This document shows positions 17,198 through 26,045 of a stretch of DNA of 64,000 bases, piece after piece; position 1 is the first letter of the stretch; the number at the start of each line of letters is the position of its first letter. A model generated the notes under the pieces. That model had not been told where the DNA came from. It ran no database searches and saw only the letters and a program-made list of their open reading frames with translations. Source of the DNA: JAAYAE01 sp963678395 (GTDB lineage: Bacteria; Bacillota; Negativicutes; Acidaminococcales; Acidaminococcaceae); the NCBI GenBank assembly GCA_963678395.1, contig OY782827.1:2046001-2110000 (forward strand), written 5' to 3'. The translations under genes and the position numbers were made by a program.

Positions 17198-18157
17198 CTA
17201 TTTGTTGTTTTGGCTTACACGCAAATACGGTGTTAGATTTTCCTCTAAAGATGCCTTAAGCCTATCCAACAATTCATACCGTCTTCTATGATTAGCACGT
17301 TTAGACGGTTTCATTTCAGCCATGTCCTTGCGTTGTTCTACAAGTGGTATTTCATAAAAACGCTTATCCTCACATGGTCTACCACCGCACTCTTGCCAAA
17401 AATCGCCAAAAGAAGTTTTTAGCTTACGATCTACACGTAAATGATTCATAGCATAGTAACCTTGATTAGTAACGGCATAAATACTTTTACACCCCAGAAC
17501 CACTGCTAAATTGCGGGCACCATAAAAAATCAGGTTTTTAGTCCTATAGCCAAAAAACTTTTTGGTCATAGCCTTAATAATTTCTTTTCCTTGCTGAGTA
17601 CCCTGCAAAGCACCAATCCAAAGGGACATTTCTGTGCCGGCAAACCTCGGTGCCAACCAAAACATAATTTGGTATAAATAGTCTTTACCTGGGTCTTTCC
17701 CTGAGTCTTTCAATTGGTCTTTTCCTAAACGTAATACTAAAGATAAGCACCCTTCCTTACGCTGCCCAGCATTAAATAACAGTGACATGGAAAAAGGCTT
17801 ACCTTGAAACTCGCTTACCCATAAATCTACAATCTCATGTTTACAATACAACTTTTCTAATAACTCAGGAGTACAAGTTTTTTCCAAATATGCCACATGA
17901 CTCTTTACCAAAGCTACGCGTTCTTCCCATTTGGCATCTTTGTAAAAAAAGTCTCTGGTTACCTGCTCTACGAAAGAAGGATTTCCTAACAAAAGTTTTT
18001 CTCTCAGAGGATTTTTCGCAAAAAAAGCTAGCATGTCTTTAATTTCTTTTTGATGTAAATAGCATCTGCCTAAAAATACTAGATAACGTTTCAGTTCCTT
18101 GGCAATATGTGTCTGATACAAACTTTTTCCTATGATTTTTAATTTTTTGTAATCCAT
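17198..18157 (-). CDS. DUF535 (VirK/YbjX) family protein
   Basis: About 319 residues, soluble, rich in Lys and aromatic residues. The C-terminal part (FFGYRTKNLIFYGARNLAVVLGCKSIYAVTNQGYYA, KTSFGDFWQECGG, KRANHRRRYELLDRL) matches my memory of the DUF535/VirK family, linked in enterobacteria to envelope and antimicrobial-peptide phenotypes. The activity is unknown. ATG 18157 has TGGAGATC six bases upstream; the earlier ATG 18178 contains that site. It lies among exported proteins, consistent with an envelope role. No signal peptide. Confidence 0.8.
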   Translation of the reverse strand: MDYKKLKIIGKSLYQTHIAKELKRYLVFLGRCYLHQKEIKDMLAFFAKNPLREKLLLGNPSFVEQVTRDFFYKDAKWEERVALVKSHVAYLEKTCTPELLEKLYCKHEIVDLWVSEFQGKPFSMSLLFNAGQRKEGCLSLVLRLGKDQLKDSGKDPGKDYLYQIMFWLAPRFAGTEMSLWIGALQGTQQGKEIIKAMTKKFFGYRTKNLIFYGARNLAVVLGCKSIYAVTNQGYYAMNHLRVDRKLKTSFGDFWQECGGRPCEDKRFYEIPLVEQRKDMAEMKPSKRANHRRRYELLDRLKASLEENLTPYLRVSQNNK

Positions 18158-18179
18158 AACTGATCTCCAATATTTCAAT

Positions 18180-18203
18180 AAAAAAGGCGGCCTAAGGCCG
18201 CCC
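18180..18203 (-). terminator. Rho-independent terminator
   Basis: Stem GGCGGCC/GGCCGCC with a three-base loop, followed on the minus strand by six T (18180-18185). It lies 17 bases after the stop of the exported protein at 18220. Confidence 0.9.
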
Positions 18204-18219
18204 TTCCTAAATTTTAGTA

Positions 18220-18756
18220 TTATTTAGCTGCCTTTTTAATTTCCTGACGTACTGTGCGGGCAAATTCAGCATGTGGCCAATCAGAGCGGGGACTGATTGC
18301 TTCAGATTCCATTTCGTTAGTATTTGACCAATTGTCCGCCTTATATTTACCGGTCAAACGGTTCAAAGTCGCAAATTTTCCACTAAAATCAAGCTTAGTC
18401 ACTGGTTCACGTCTCAGACGATCTTCCATCCATTGAAACTTGTCTACGCTCATTGCCATAACAATATCAGCACCGGTAGCATCCATAATAGCCTGCATAC
18501 CAGCCTTGGAAAACACATCTTTTTGAGCAGCAACTGCTTTTTTAACTAAGTCGGTATCTACAAAATCAAACTCTGGATAAGTAAATTGCTTAGAGCAAGC
18601 TTCGCTATACAAAATCGCATTCATACCGCCTTCATCTTCTACATTAACAATCAAAGGCACCACTGCGATTTTTGCAGCCTCAACTTTAGTAGCCACCGGA
18701 GTGGTAAAACATACTGCTAAAACACCTAGCATCAAATATTTTAATATTTTGTTCAT
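18220..18756 (-). CDS. Exported protein of unknown function
   Basis: 178 residues with a signal peptide (MNKILKYLMLGVLAVCFTTPVATKVEA, cleavage likely after AEA). The mature part begins KIAVVPLIVNVEDEGGM, like the first strand of TPR- or lipoprotein-type proteins that build from a KIAVLPF motif, and contains an alpha/beta segment DATGADIVMAMSVDKFQW. The family was not recognised. GGAGGTAA lies upstream of ATG 18756. It is followed by a strong terminator, so it is probably its own transcript or the end of one shared with the SH3 protein upstream. Confidence 0.75.
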   Translation of the reverse strand: MNKILKYLMLGVLAVCFTTPVATKVEAAKIAVVPLIVNVEDEGGMNAILYSEACSKQFTYPEFDFVDTDLVKKAVAAQKDVFSKAGMQAIMDATGADIVMAMSVDKFQWMEDRLRREPVTKLDFSGKFATLNRLTGKYKADNWSNTNEMESEAISPRSDWPHAEFARTVRQEIKKAAK

Positions 18757-18831
18757 CCCTTATTACCTCCCAAAGAATTTATATCTAATCTTAACATAAA
18801 ACCCAAGAAAAAGAAAGAAAAATAGTCCTTA

Positions 18832-19908
18832 TTATTCTTGACAATAAGCCGAAGAAACCCAGCCAACATCACCGTTAGCACGTTTTACTTTTGTCCATGC
18901 TAAATCACTGCCGGTCGCCGCATCCAAAATAGTAACTATTTCACCCTTCGTAAAGTAATCCAAAACATCTGCATTGAGATTAGGTTCACTGCGCATACGC
19001 ACATCCGTCCCTACAATCTTGCCTTTTTTTTCTACAGGGGCAGCAGCCTCCACTGCTGCTTCCGTCTTATCATCTAGTCCGCAATAATCACCGGCTACCC
19101 AGCCAATAGTTCCATCTGCACGAGTTACCTTGTACCATTTATTTCCTTTAACCACATCACTCTTTACTACTTGTACAACCTCACCCTTGGCAAAATAGCC
19201 CAAAATAGCAGAGTCCGTGCCGGCTCCCGCTCGTATACGCACATCTGTCCCGGTAATAGTTCCCTTGTTCCCCGTCCCTGTATAGACAGGAGCCGGTTGA
19301 GCAGGTTCTGCTGTCACAACAGGCTCTGTCGCTACCGGTACAGCTGCGGTTAAATCAGTTTCTATTTCACCTTCACTTTTATCCATTACCGCCCCCGCAT
19401 GATAGATACCTATGACATTATTATCTTCGTCCACATAATAAGTATCCGGTGCCACCGCACCTTTAGCCGGATCTATATCATAAAGGAACTTTAGTCCATC
19501 AGCGGCTCTCTTTAGCAATTCATCTTTGTCATAATAATAGCTTAGGGGCCTTTTTTCACCGCTAGTGCGGTCAAAGGTCAAACCCACCGTTTCTTCTACG
19601 CCCTGTTGCGGCGTCATAATAATACTCATGCTAATAAGCCCTTGATCTACCCTGTGTAAGTCATAATGAACCTTACCACCGCCTAAAGTATTCGCTTCAC
19701 CTACTAAAGCATCTACTGTCCTTCCAATTTCCGAATTTATTTTTTCGTTAACGCTTTTGCTGCCTGTTATCACAAAAGGATATTCTACGCTAACTTTCTT
19801 TTCCGTCTTACCAATAGTACGTACGTCATCCACATTACCGGAAGCCCACACAACATTGTGAGACCCAAGCAATACTAAACAAAATAGCAGTAAAAACATT
19901 TTTCTCAT
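18832..19908 (-). CDS. Exported protein with two bacterial SH3 domains
   Basis: 358 residues. Signal peptide MRKMFLLLFCLVLLGSHNVVWA; then a region (about 35-175) with VSVEYPFVITGSKSVNEKINSEI and the RSIV/DUF3298-like motif LSYYYDKDELLKRAADGLKF; an Ala/Pro/Val-rich linker (about 185-212); and two SH3b domains (about 215-277 and 297-357), each with GTDVRxRxxPxxxxxxLxxxxKGE and GWVxxxYC. Such domains usually bind peptidoglycan or peptide ligands in the periplasm. The role is unknown. It is close to another envelope gene and upstream of a NlpC hydrolase region. Confidence 0.82.
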   Translation of the reverse strand: MRKMFLLLFCLVLLGSHNVVWASGNVDDVRTIGKTEKKVSVEYPFVITGSKSVNEKINSEIGRTVDALVGEANTLGGGKVHYDLHRVDQGLISMSIIMTPQQGVEETVGLTFDRTSGEKRPLSYYYDKDELLKRAADGLKFLYDIDPAKGAVAPDTYYVDEDNNVIGIYHAGAVMDKSEGEIETDLTAAVPVATEPVVTAEPAQPAPVYTGTGNKGTITGTDVRIRAGAGTDSAILGYFAKGEVVQVVKSDVVKGNKWYKVTRADGTIGWVAGDYCGLDDKTEAAVEAAAPVEKKGKIVGTDVRMRSEPNLNADVLDYFTKGEIVTILDAATGSDLAWTKVKRANGDVGWVSSAYCQE

Positions 19909-20035
19909 AATTTGTTCGCCCTTTCACACTTCTAATAAGTATTTTTGCACATCTGTTATTTTCGACACATTTCCTTTTTATCCTGCCACACCTGCTGTTT
20001 TTCACAGCTTGTTTGCAATCTTGACTCACTTTAAA

Positions 20036-20680
20036 CTAGCGCTCTTCCCTGTCCACTAACCTCTCCTCGTCATAAAAAGCTTCTTCCTGTAATTCTATTT
20101 TGCGACTTAGATTGTCTGTTAACCAATTTTCTGCTTTGCCCTTATAAACTGCTTCCAGCACCAAATTTATTTTAGCCCTGGATCCATAGTCCACCGTATC
20201 CACTCGAAACAACTGTTGCTGATAAAGCAGATTTAATACTTTTCCCACTGCTTCTAGTTCCCACAAAAAGCTATAGCGCCCCATCTTGACAACCTTAGCT
20301 AAGCCGGCACCCTGCAAGGTTTGAGCCACACTATTAGTGTAGGCCCTAACTAATCCCCCTGCCCCAAGCTTAACACCGCCAAAATAACGCGTTACTACCG
20401 CCACAGCATTATAAATGCCCTTTTTGCGTAATACTTCCAGCATCGGCAAACCGGCAGTACCGGAGGGCTCCCCATCATCATTAGAACGTTGGGCGCTAGC
20501 TTCTTTACCAATAATATAGGCACTGCAATTATGGGTCGCATCCCAATATTTTTTTTTCAGTATTTTTATCTGCTCCTGAGCCTCTTCTTCCGTAGCTGCT
20601 TTTTGCAAGTGACAAATAAATCTTGATTTTTCCACTACCATTTCGCTCTGCCAAGGACGGACAATTGTGTATTTAATCAT
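20036..20680 (-). CDS. yigZ: YigZ/IMPACT family protein
   Basis: 214 residues with the UPF0029/IMPACT N-terminal domain: KSRFICHLQKAATEEEA, DATHNCSAYIIG, SNDDGEPSGTAGLPMLEVL and VTRYFGGVKLGAGGLVRAYT, followed by a DUF1949-like ferredoxin fold (about 140-205). The family is widespread and linked to translation control in eukaryotes; the bacterial role is unsettled. It is divergent from the transporter gene at 20807. The soluble protein is probably unrelated to the neighbouring envelope genes. Confidence 0.93.
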   Translation of the reverse strand: MIKYTIVRPWQSEMVVEKSRFICHLQKAATEEEAQEQIKILKKKYWDATHNCSAYIIGKEASAQRSNDDGEPSGTAGLPMLEVLRKKGIYNAVAVVTRYFGGVKLGAGGLVRAYTNSVAQTLQGAGLAKVVKMGRYSFLWELEAVGKVLNLLYQQQLFRVDTVDYGSRAKINLVLEAVYKGKAENWLTDNLSRKIELQEEAFYDEERLVDREER

Positions 20681-20731
20681 GAGTTTTTCCTTTCATTTCT
20701 TAACATTATAGTAAAAAACGACGGCAAAAAC

Positions 20732-20760
20732 TTTACCAACGTCTAATAATTTGTTATAAT
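20732..20760 (+). promoter_or_regulatory. Candidate sigma-A promoter of the BASS transporter
   Basis: TTTACC (20732-20737), 17-base spacer and perfect TATAAT (20755-20760), 47 bases before ATG 20807. Confidence 0.5.
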
Positions 20761-20806
20761 AATTAAGTTTAATCTACTTTGTTATAAAAGGAAGAAAGGT
20801 GTATTT

Positions 20807-21790
20807 ATGAAAAAGATTTGTAGTATTATTGGCAAGTATTTTGGTATCATCGCAATTATTTTTCTTATTTTGGGCATGACCATGCCGGAACAATTCCACT
20901 GGGTACTTGGTAAAACAGCGGGCATGAGTAGCTTGGCCTTGCTGCTTAGCATTATTATGTTTGGTATGGGCATGACCATGAACGTTAGAGACTTTGCGTT
21001 AGTGCTTAAGCAACCTAGGTATTTAGTCATAGGCGCTTTTGCTCAGTTCGTTATTATGCCTTCACTGGCTTATGCTATTTCTACCATGTTCAAACTGGAT
21101 CCCGCTTTAACAGCAGGTGTAATCCTTGTTGGGACTTGTCCTGGAGGTACCTCCTCTAATGTTATTACCTTCATGGCGAAAGGCGATCTGGCTCTATCCG
21201 TAGCCATGACCACTGTTTCCACTATCCTAGCCCCTATCCTGACTCCTTTTATCACTTACCTGCTCATAGGTCAAAAAATTTCCTTTGACCCTATAGGCAT
21301 GTTTTGGAGTATTATACAAATCGTTATTCTGCCTATCACCTTAGGCCTTATTATTAAAACTGCGCTACCCAAAATCGCCCAAACTTCCACAACTTATACC
21401 CCAGCTGTTTCCGCCCTTGCTATTTCCCTTATCATTGCCGGTGTAATTGGTGCTAGCCATGACAACATCTTAAAAACCCCAGGAACCATTATTTTAGTAG
21501 TAATACTGCACAACTGCTTAGGTTACATGTTGGGCTTCAGCGTTGCCCGTATGGTGGGGCTTTCTTGGAAAAAGTCTATCGCTCTTTCCGTGGAAGTAGG
21601 AATGCAAAACTCCGGGTTAGCTACAGGATTAGCGCGTACTCACTTTGCCGCTATGCCCATGGCCACTGTTCCCGGTGCTATCTTTAGTGCTTGGCACAAC
21701 ATTTCCGGCGCCTTGTTAGCCTTCATATTTAGAAACTATATAACCCCTAGATATGGTGACACGGAAGCCAAAGATGCCCTAAACAATTAA
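20807..21790 (+). CDS. Bile acid:sodium symporter (BASS) family transporter
   Basis: 327 residues with about nine or ten hydrophobic helices. The signature segments GTCPGGTSSNVITFMAKGDLALSVAMTTVSTILAP and SVEVGMQNSGLATGLA match the BASS/SBF fold sodium-binding motifs. Relatives carry bile acids, pantoate, pyruvate or other organic anions with sodium; the substrate cannot be read from sequence. The GAAAGGTG ribosome site precedes ATG 20807. It is a stand-alone unit between its promoter and the terminator at 21797-21832. Confidence 0.93.
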   Translation: MKKICSIIGKYFGIIAIIFLILGMTMPEQFHWVLGKTAGMSSLALLLSIIMFGMGMTMNVRDFALVLKQPRYLVIGAFAQFVIMPSLAYAISTMFKLDPALTAGVILVGTCPGGTSSNVITFMAKGDLALSVAMTTVSTILAPILTPFITYLLIGQKISFDPIGMFWSIIQIVILPITLGLIIKTALPKIAQTSTTYTPAVSALAISLIIAGVIGASHDNILKTPGTIILVVILHNCLGYMLGFSVARMVGLSWKKSIALSVEVGMQNSGLATGLARTHFAAMPMATVPGAIFSAWHNISGALLAFIFRNYITPRYGDTEAKDALNN

Positions 21791-21796
21791 CTTGAT

Positions 21797-21832
21797 AAAA
21801 TACGCCCATCTTATATATGGGCGTATTTTTTT
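21797..21832 (+). terminator. Rho-independent terminator
   Basis: Stem AATACGCCCAT/ATGGGCGTATT (21799-21809 and 21817-21827) followed by a run of T to 21832, seven bases after the transporter stop codon. Confidence 0.93.
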
Positions 21833-21948
21833 GTGTCAACCTACTAAAGTTCTTTATTATCTTAACACAAATAAAAGAAAGGCGCAAAAAAGAGGTAACC
21901 AGCTATTTTATGTTATTATATTGTATAATAAAGGACGAGGTGAAAAAT

Positions 21949-23205
21949 ATGCATAATTTTTTTTTGTTAGCTTGTGCTTGTTTTTTGACTGCACAAACGG
22001 CCTTAGCCGGTCCAGCTCTTTTACCCAATACCACCACTGCCATGCACAAAGCAGCCTTTTGGTATACCAATGAAGGTGAAAAAATTGTCGCAGACAAAAC
22101 ACGCATAGCAGCTATGAATAAGTCTATGTTATCCACTACCATGTGTGATTTGGCTGTTTTTCCTGCCAGCATTAGCAAAGCTCAGCTCCAAGATTATCTA
22201 GCCCATTACCAGCTGGATTCGGAGCTTTATATTAATGGTAAGCTGATAAGCGCCGATTATACCCAAAAAATAAAAAATGATGCCTTAGGCAGTATTGCGC
22301 CGAGCAATGCCGTTAAATATGGCGTAGTTATTGGTCGCAGCAATTTACGCAGCTTTCCTACCTTAACTCGTGCCTTCGAAACTCCTGAAGACAAGAATTT
22401 TGACATGTGGCAAGAAACCGCTGTAGATCCCGGTGAACCGGCTATTATTTTGCACTATAATAAACAAGGTAATTTTGTTTTCGTCCAACTGGCTAATTAT
22501 CGTGGTTGGCTGCCTACTAATCAAGTAGCCGTGACCGACAAAGAAACCTGGCTAACCTATGTGGAACCTAAGGAATTTGCCGTAGTCACCGGCAAGACCA
22601 TCTTAATTAGGGAAGGGCTCTACCAAATGGGAGCAAAACTGCCACTAGTAAAGAGTAAAATATTAGTGCCCACTCGCAACAAACTTGGCTATCTGGAGTC
22701 TGTGGCTATAGCCTCTACCTTTAATTCTGATTTGCACAAAGGCTATCTCCCCTTTGCCCGCAATAATTTAGTAAATATGGCCTTTAAGCATTTAGGGGCT
22801 CCTTACGGTTGGGGTGGCCTAGATAGTAGCGTAGACTGCTCGGCTTTTGTGCAGGACATCTATAAAACTGTAGGAGTACAGCTGCCCCGTAACGGTGATG
22901 AACAAGCCGCCGCCTTTTCCGGCATTAATCTGGAAAACTTAACCTCGGAAGAAAAAATTGAAATTATTAAGGCACTGCCTCCCGGCAGTTTGCTTTTCAC
23001 ACCTTACCACGTTATGCTGTACTTAGGCGAAAGGGACGGTCGCCCCTATATGATACATGCTGCCGGTTCCTACGGCGCGCAAGATGCCAGCGGTAACATC
23101 TACAAAAACAGCATCATGCAGGTCGTCGTCAGCGACATCTATCTTTTAGGTAGCAGTGGCAATAGCTTGCTTAGCCAAATGACGAAAGCCATTAATTACC
23201 ACTAA
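21949..23205 (+). CDS. Exported NlpC/P60 peptidoglycan hydrolase with SH3 domains
   Basis: 418 residues from ATG 21949, which follows GAGGTG; the open frame to 21817 upstream is not supported. Signal peptide MHNFFLLACACFLTAQTALA. The middle (about 120-270) holds SH3-like folds, including SNLRSFPTLTRAFETPED and GWLPTNQVAVTDKETW. The C-terminal NlpC/P60 domain (about 275-410) has the catalytic Cys297 in VDCSAFV, His354 in YHVMLYLG and His370 in MIHAAGS. It resembles the SH3-NlpC endopeptidases that cleave D-Glu-diaminoacid bonds. TATAAT at 21924-21929 may be its -10 box. It may remodel peptidoglycan beneath the OmpM-tethered outer membrane. Confidence 0.92.
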   Translation: MHNFFLLACACFLTAQTALAGPALLPNTTTAMHKAAFWYTNEGEKIVADKTRIAAMNKSMLSTTMCDLAVFPASISKAQLQDYLAHYQLDSELYINGKLISADYTQKIKNDALGSIAPSNAVKYGVVIGRSNLRSFPTLTRAFETPEDKNFDMWQETAVDPGEPAIILHYNKQGNFVFVQLANYRGWLPTNQVAVTDKETWLTYVEPKEFAVVTGKTILIREGLYQMGAKLPLVKSKILVPTRNKLGYLESVAIASTFNSDLHKGYLPFARNNLVNMAFKHLGAPYGWGGLDSSVDCSAFVQDIYKTVGVQLPRNGDEQAAAFSGINLENLTSEEKIEIIKALPPGSLLFTPYHVMLYLGERDGRPYMIHAAGSYGAQDASGNIYKNSIMQVVVSDIYLLGSSGNSLLSQMTKAINYH

Positions 23206-23242
23206 GCAAAATATTCTTATCCAAACAAAAGCAGATGCACGT

Positions 23243-23278
23243 AAAAAAAAGAGCAGTTCCCACAGGAACTGCTCTTTT
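23243..23278. terminator. Bidirectional terminator between NlpC gene and ompM copy A
   Basis: Stem GAGCAGTTCC/GGAACTGCTC with loop CACA, A8 on the left and T4 on the right. It serves the convergent minus-strand ompM (strong T8 side) and the plus-strand hydrolase gene. The same stem is repeated after ompM copy B. Confidence 0.9.
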
Positions 23279-23291
23279 AAAGTTTCTAAAA

Positions 23292-24473
23292 TTAGAAACT
23301 AATAACCAGTTGAGACCATAAAGTTTTGCGTTTCGCAGATGAATATCTAGTCTCCTTGTCTTTTAAATCCCAATAGTCAACCGAAGCTACCATATTTTTA
23401 GCAACGGTGTAGTCAACGCCTAACCCGTAACCTTTAAACCCAAACCAATCGTCATAATTGCCATCCATAGTATGGGAAATTACAGTAGGAGCTCCTTGAT
23501 CATAGTATTTAGCCCATAGACCAAAAGAACCAACTTTAGGAGCCTTAGCTGTGCCATAAGCCAAGGAAATTACATAGCCATCACTACTACCTTTTAAATA
23601 CATCGCACCCATAGTTAAATCACCAGTCGTGTAATTAGCCGCAAAGGTATAAATTTTATCATCATTTGCAGGCATCTTAAACACATTTTCAGCTTTAATA
23701 TAATTAGCTTCTAACGCCATAGCGCCAACGTTGCCGGCAACAGTTGCGCGGTAGAAATTATCAGCTTTCTTATCGCCATTGGCATTATACATTTTACCGG
23801 TTTCAGCTGTAAACTTTATAACCTTGCCAAAATCTAATTTAACGCCATTAACGCGGTTATCATAAACATTACCTTCTGCCACAAAGCCTTCATAACGTCC
23901 AGCTGTTACGGCAACTCGACCAATTTTACCTTGTAAATATGCGCGTTGGAAAGTGTTATTTTCATCGCCACCACCACCATTAAGGTTTTGGTCGTTTTGA
24001 ATCATGGAAACATAGTTCCAGTTGTCATTAACTGCACCGGTAAAAAACAAACGAGTACGAAGCTTGGTTTCACTACCATCAATATCACCACTGTAATCAA
24101 CATAATTGGCACGAATGTCACCAGTGATTTGTACGTTATCGGATTTTTTCTCCAATTTAGCAACGCGAACACCCAAAGTGTCCAATTCGTCAGCGAATTC
24201 GCCAACCAATTTGTCATCAGCGCCGATAGCGCCTTTAGCTAAAGCTTTAGCTACGATTTGAGCCATTTCATAACGAGTCATCAAGTTGTTGCCTTTGAAA
24301 GTGCCGTCAGGATAACCATCAACCACGCCTGCTGCAGCCAATTTAGCTACGGAAGCATAAGCCCAATGACCTGCTGGTACATCAGAGAACGGATTTGCTG
24401 CAAAAGCTGTAGCGCTAACGCCAAGAGCCATTGCCATTGCCATTGCCATTGCTAATACTAATGTCTTTTTCAT
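23292..24473 (-). CDS. ompM: OmpM-type outer-membrane protein with SLH domain, copy A
   Basis: 393 residues from ATG 24473 (TTAAGGGGGAAG upstream). Signal peptide MKKTLVLAMAMAMAMALGVSATAFA; SLH domain about 26-85 (NPFSDVPAGHWAYASVAKLAAAGVVDGYPDGTFKG); a short coiled coil about 86-115 (DELDTLGVRVAKLEKK); then a porin-like beta-barrel ending WSQLVISF with a C-terminal Phe. OmpM proteins of Negativicutes tether the outer membrane to polyaminated peptidoglycan through the SLH domain and also act as porins. The first 115 residues are almost identical to copy B, while the barrels have diverged, mostly in loops. It has its own promoter and terminator. Confidence 0.93.
   Translation of the reverse strand: MKKTLVLAMAMAMAMALGVSATAFAANPFSDVPAGHWAYASVAKLAAAGVVDGYPDGTFKGNNLMTRYEMAQIVAKALAKGAIGADDKLVGEFADELDTLGVRVAKLEKKSDNVQITGDIRANYVDYSGDIDGSETKLRTRLFFTGAVNDNWNYVSMIQNDQNLNGGGGDENNTFQRAYLQGKIGRVAVTAGRYEGFVAEGNVYDNRVNGVKLDFGKVIKFTAETGKMYNANGDKKADNFYRATVAGNVGAMALEANYIKAENVFKMPANDDKIYTFAANYTTGDLTMGAMYLKGSSDGYVISLAYGTAKAPKVGSFGLWAKYYDQGAPTVISHTMDGNYDDWFGFKGYGLGVDYTVAKNMVASVDYWDLKDKETRYSSAKRKTLWSQLVISF
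24427..24450 (+). repeat. Four GCCATT hexamers in the ompM copy A signal peptide
   Basis: Four perfect in-frame copies of GCCATT encode the Ala-Met repeats in the signal-peptide core. Copy B has only three (26005-26022). Slippage would change the hydrophobic core by two residues per unit without breaking the frame. Confidence 0.8.
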
Positions 24474-24641
24474 AAAAACTTCCCCCTTAAGGAATTTTAT
24501 TTTTACAATGGGGTCGAGGAACATAACAGCCTTTTCAACAACTATTCGTGCGAGTTACCTTGTTTTCTCTACTCCTAGTTGCAATCTCGCTCTACGTCTC
24601 TCGACGGACATTATAAAACAATAGTGATATTTACTTGAGAA
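24474..24641 (-). promoter_or_regulatory. Long conserved 5' leader of ompM copy A
   Basis: About 160 untranslated bases between the promoter and ATG. Blocks shared with the leader of copy B include TTAAGGGGGAA near the start codon, a TTGTAAAAATAAAATTCC block and a CAAGGTAACTCGCA block further up, while intervening bases differ. No riboswitch class was recognised. Together with 24642-24824 it fills the stretch between the two ompM genes. Confidence 0.55.
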
Positions 24642-24670
24642 ATTGTAACATTTACCTAACAAATTTGCAA
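24642..24670 (-). promoter_or_regulatory. Promoter of ompM copy A
   Basis: On the minus strand TTGCAA (24665-24670), 17 bases, TACAAT (24642-24647). The same boxes with the same spacing precede copy B. Confidence 0.75.
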
Positions 24671-24777
24671 TATTTTTGTAAATTTGTCTTGCCAAATTGC
24701 CTATATGGCCCTGCGCTCAAAACATTACTTTGCTTCGACATAGTCCAAAAGCCTTAATTACAAATAAACACATACGC

Positions 24778-24811
24778 AAAAAAGAGCAGTTCCCGCAGGA
24801 ACTGCTCTTTT
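24778..24811 (-). terminator. Terminator of ompM copy B
   Basis: Stem GAGCAGTTCC/GGAACTGCTC with loop CGCA followed on the minus strand by six T. It differs from the copy A terminator only in the loop, so it was duplicated with the gene. Confidence 0.92.
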
Positions 24812-24824
24812 AAAGTTTCTAAAA

Positions 24825-26045
24825 TTAGAAAGTGATGATAAGTTGAGACCACAAAGTTTTGTGTTTAGGGCCATTAGAAGTAGTAAGTGTGCTATCATCT
24901 TTATCCTTCAAATCAAAGTACTGGATACCAGCAACCATATTTTTAGCAACAGTGTAGTCTACGCCTACGCCGTAACCTTTTAAGCCTGCACTAGCATCAT
25001 ATGCACCATTCATAGTGTGAGCAATTACAGTGGAAGCACCTTGGTTGTAATATTTAGCCCAAACGCCTAGAGAACCAACCTTGGAAGCTTTAGCTGCGCC
25101 ATAGCCCAAGGAAATTACATAACCGGTCTCGCTATAGTCCAGACCATCAGTATAGTCGGAATCGCCTTTTAAGTACATAGCGCCCATAGTGAAATCGCCA
25201 GTCTTGTAGTTAGCACCTACAGTATAGATTTGGTCATCAGTATTGTCAAGAGCAACTACTTTTTTAGCTTTAACATAGTTAGCTTCTAAGCCCAAAGCAC
25301 CAACATTACCAGCTACAGTACCACGGTAGAAGTTATCAGCTTTCTTTTTACCAACGCCATTGCCATTGTACATCTTACCAGCTTCAGCAGTGAATTTTAT
25401 AGCATTACCGGCAGTAAGTTTTACGCCGTTAACACGGCTATCATAAATATTACCTTCAGCCATATAGCCTTCATAACGACCTGCAGTTACGCCAACAGTA
25501 CCGATTTTACCTTGTAAATAAGCGCGTTGGAAAGTGTTATTTTCATCGCCGCCGCCATTAAGGGTTTGGTCATTTTGAATCATGGAAACATAGTTCCAGT
25601 TGTCATTTACTGCGCCGGTGAAGAACAAACGAGTACGAAGTTTAGTGGCACTGCTATTGTCGTCGCCGCTGTAATCAGCATAGCTAGCAAGGATGTTACC
25701 TGTGATTTTTACGTTATCGGATTTTTTCTCCAATTTAGCAACGCGAACACCCAAAGTGTCCAATTCGTCAGCGAATTCGCCAACCAATTTGTCATCAGCG
25801 CCGATAGCGCCTTTAGCCAAAGCTTTAGCTACGATTTGAGCCATTTCATAACGAGTCATCAAGTTGTTGCCTTTGAAAGTGCCGTCAGGATAACCATCAA
25901 CCACGCCTGCTGCAGCCAATTTAGCTACGGAAGCATAAGCCCAATGACCTGCTGGTACATCAGAGAACGGGTTTGCTGCAAAAGCTGTAGCGCTAACGCC
26001 AAGAGCCATTGCCATTGCCATTGCTAATACTAATCTCTTTTTCAT
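24825..26045 (-). CDS. ompM: OmpM-type outer-membrane protein with SLH domain, copy B
   Basis: 406 residues from ATG 26045, with TTAAGGGGGAAA upstream. Domain order as copy A: signal peptide (MKKRLVLAMAMAMALGVSATAFA), SLH domain, coiled coil, beta-barrel ending WSQLIITF. Barrel strands are clearly related to copy A (TKLRTRLFFTGAVNDNWNYVSMIQND, FQRAYLQGKIG), with insertions such as SDYTDGLDYSETG in loops. Tandem ompM paralogues are known in Negativicutes such as Veillonella and Selenomonas. Different loops suggest different pores or surface antigens. Own promoter and terminator, so the two can be expressed separately. Confidence 0.93.
   Translation of the reverse strand: MKKRLVLAMAMAMALGVSATAFAANPFSDVPAGHWAYASVAKLAAAGVVDGYPDGTFKGNNLMTRYEMAQIVAKALAKGAIGADDKLVGEFADELDTLGVRVAKLEKKSDNVKITGNILASYADYSGDDNSSATKLRTRLFFTGAVNDNWNYVSMIQNDQTLNGGGDENNTFQRAYLQGKIGTVGVTAGRYEGYMAEGNIYDSRVNGVKLTAGNAIKFTAEAGKMYNGNGVGKKKADNFYRGTVAGNVGALGLEANYVKAKKVVALDNTDDQIYTVGANYKTGDFTMGAMYLKGDSDYTDGLDYSETGYVISLGYGAAKASKVGSLGVWAKYYNQGASTVIAHTMNGAYDASAGLKGYGVGVDYTVAKNMVAGIQYFDLKDKDDSTLTTSNGPKHKTLWSQLIITF

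Noticed and set aside
24474..24824. Possible extra gene between the two ompM copies
   Set aside because: No open frame with a ribosome site; the stretch is accounted for by the leader, promoter and terminator.
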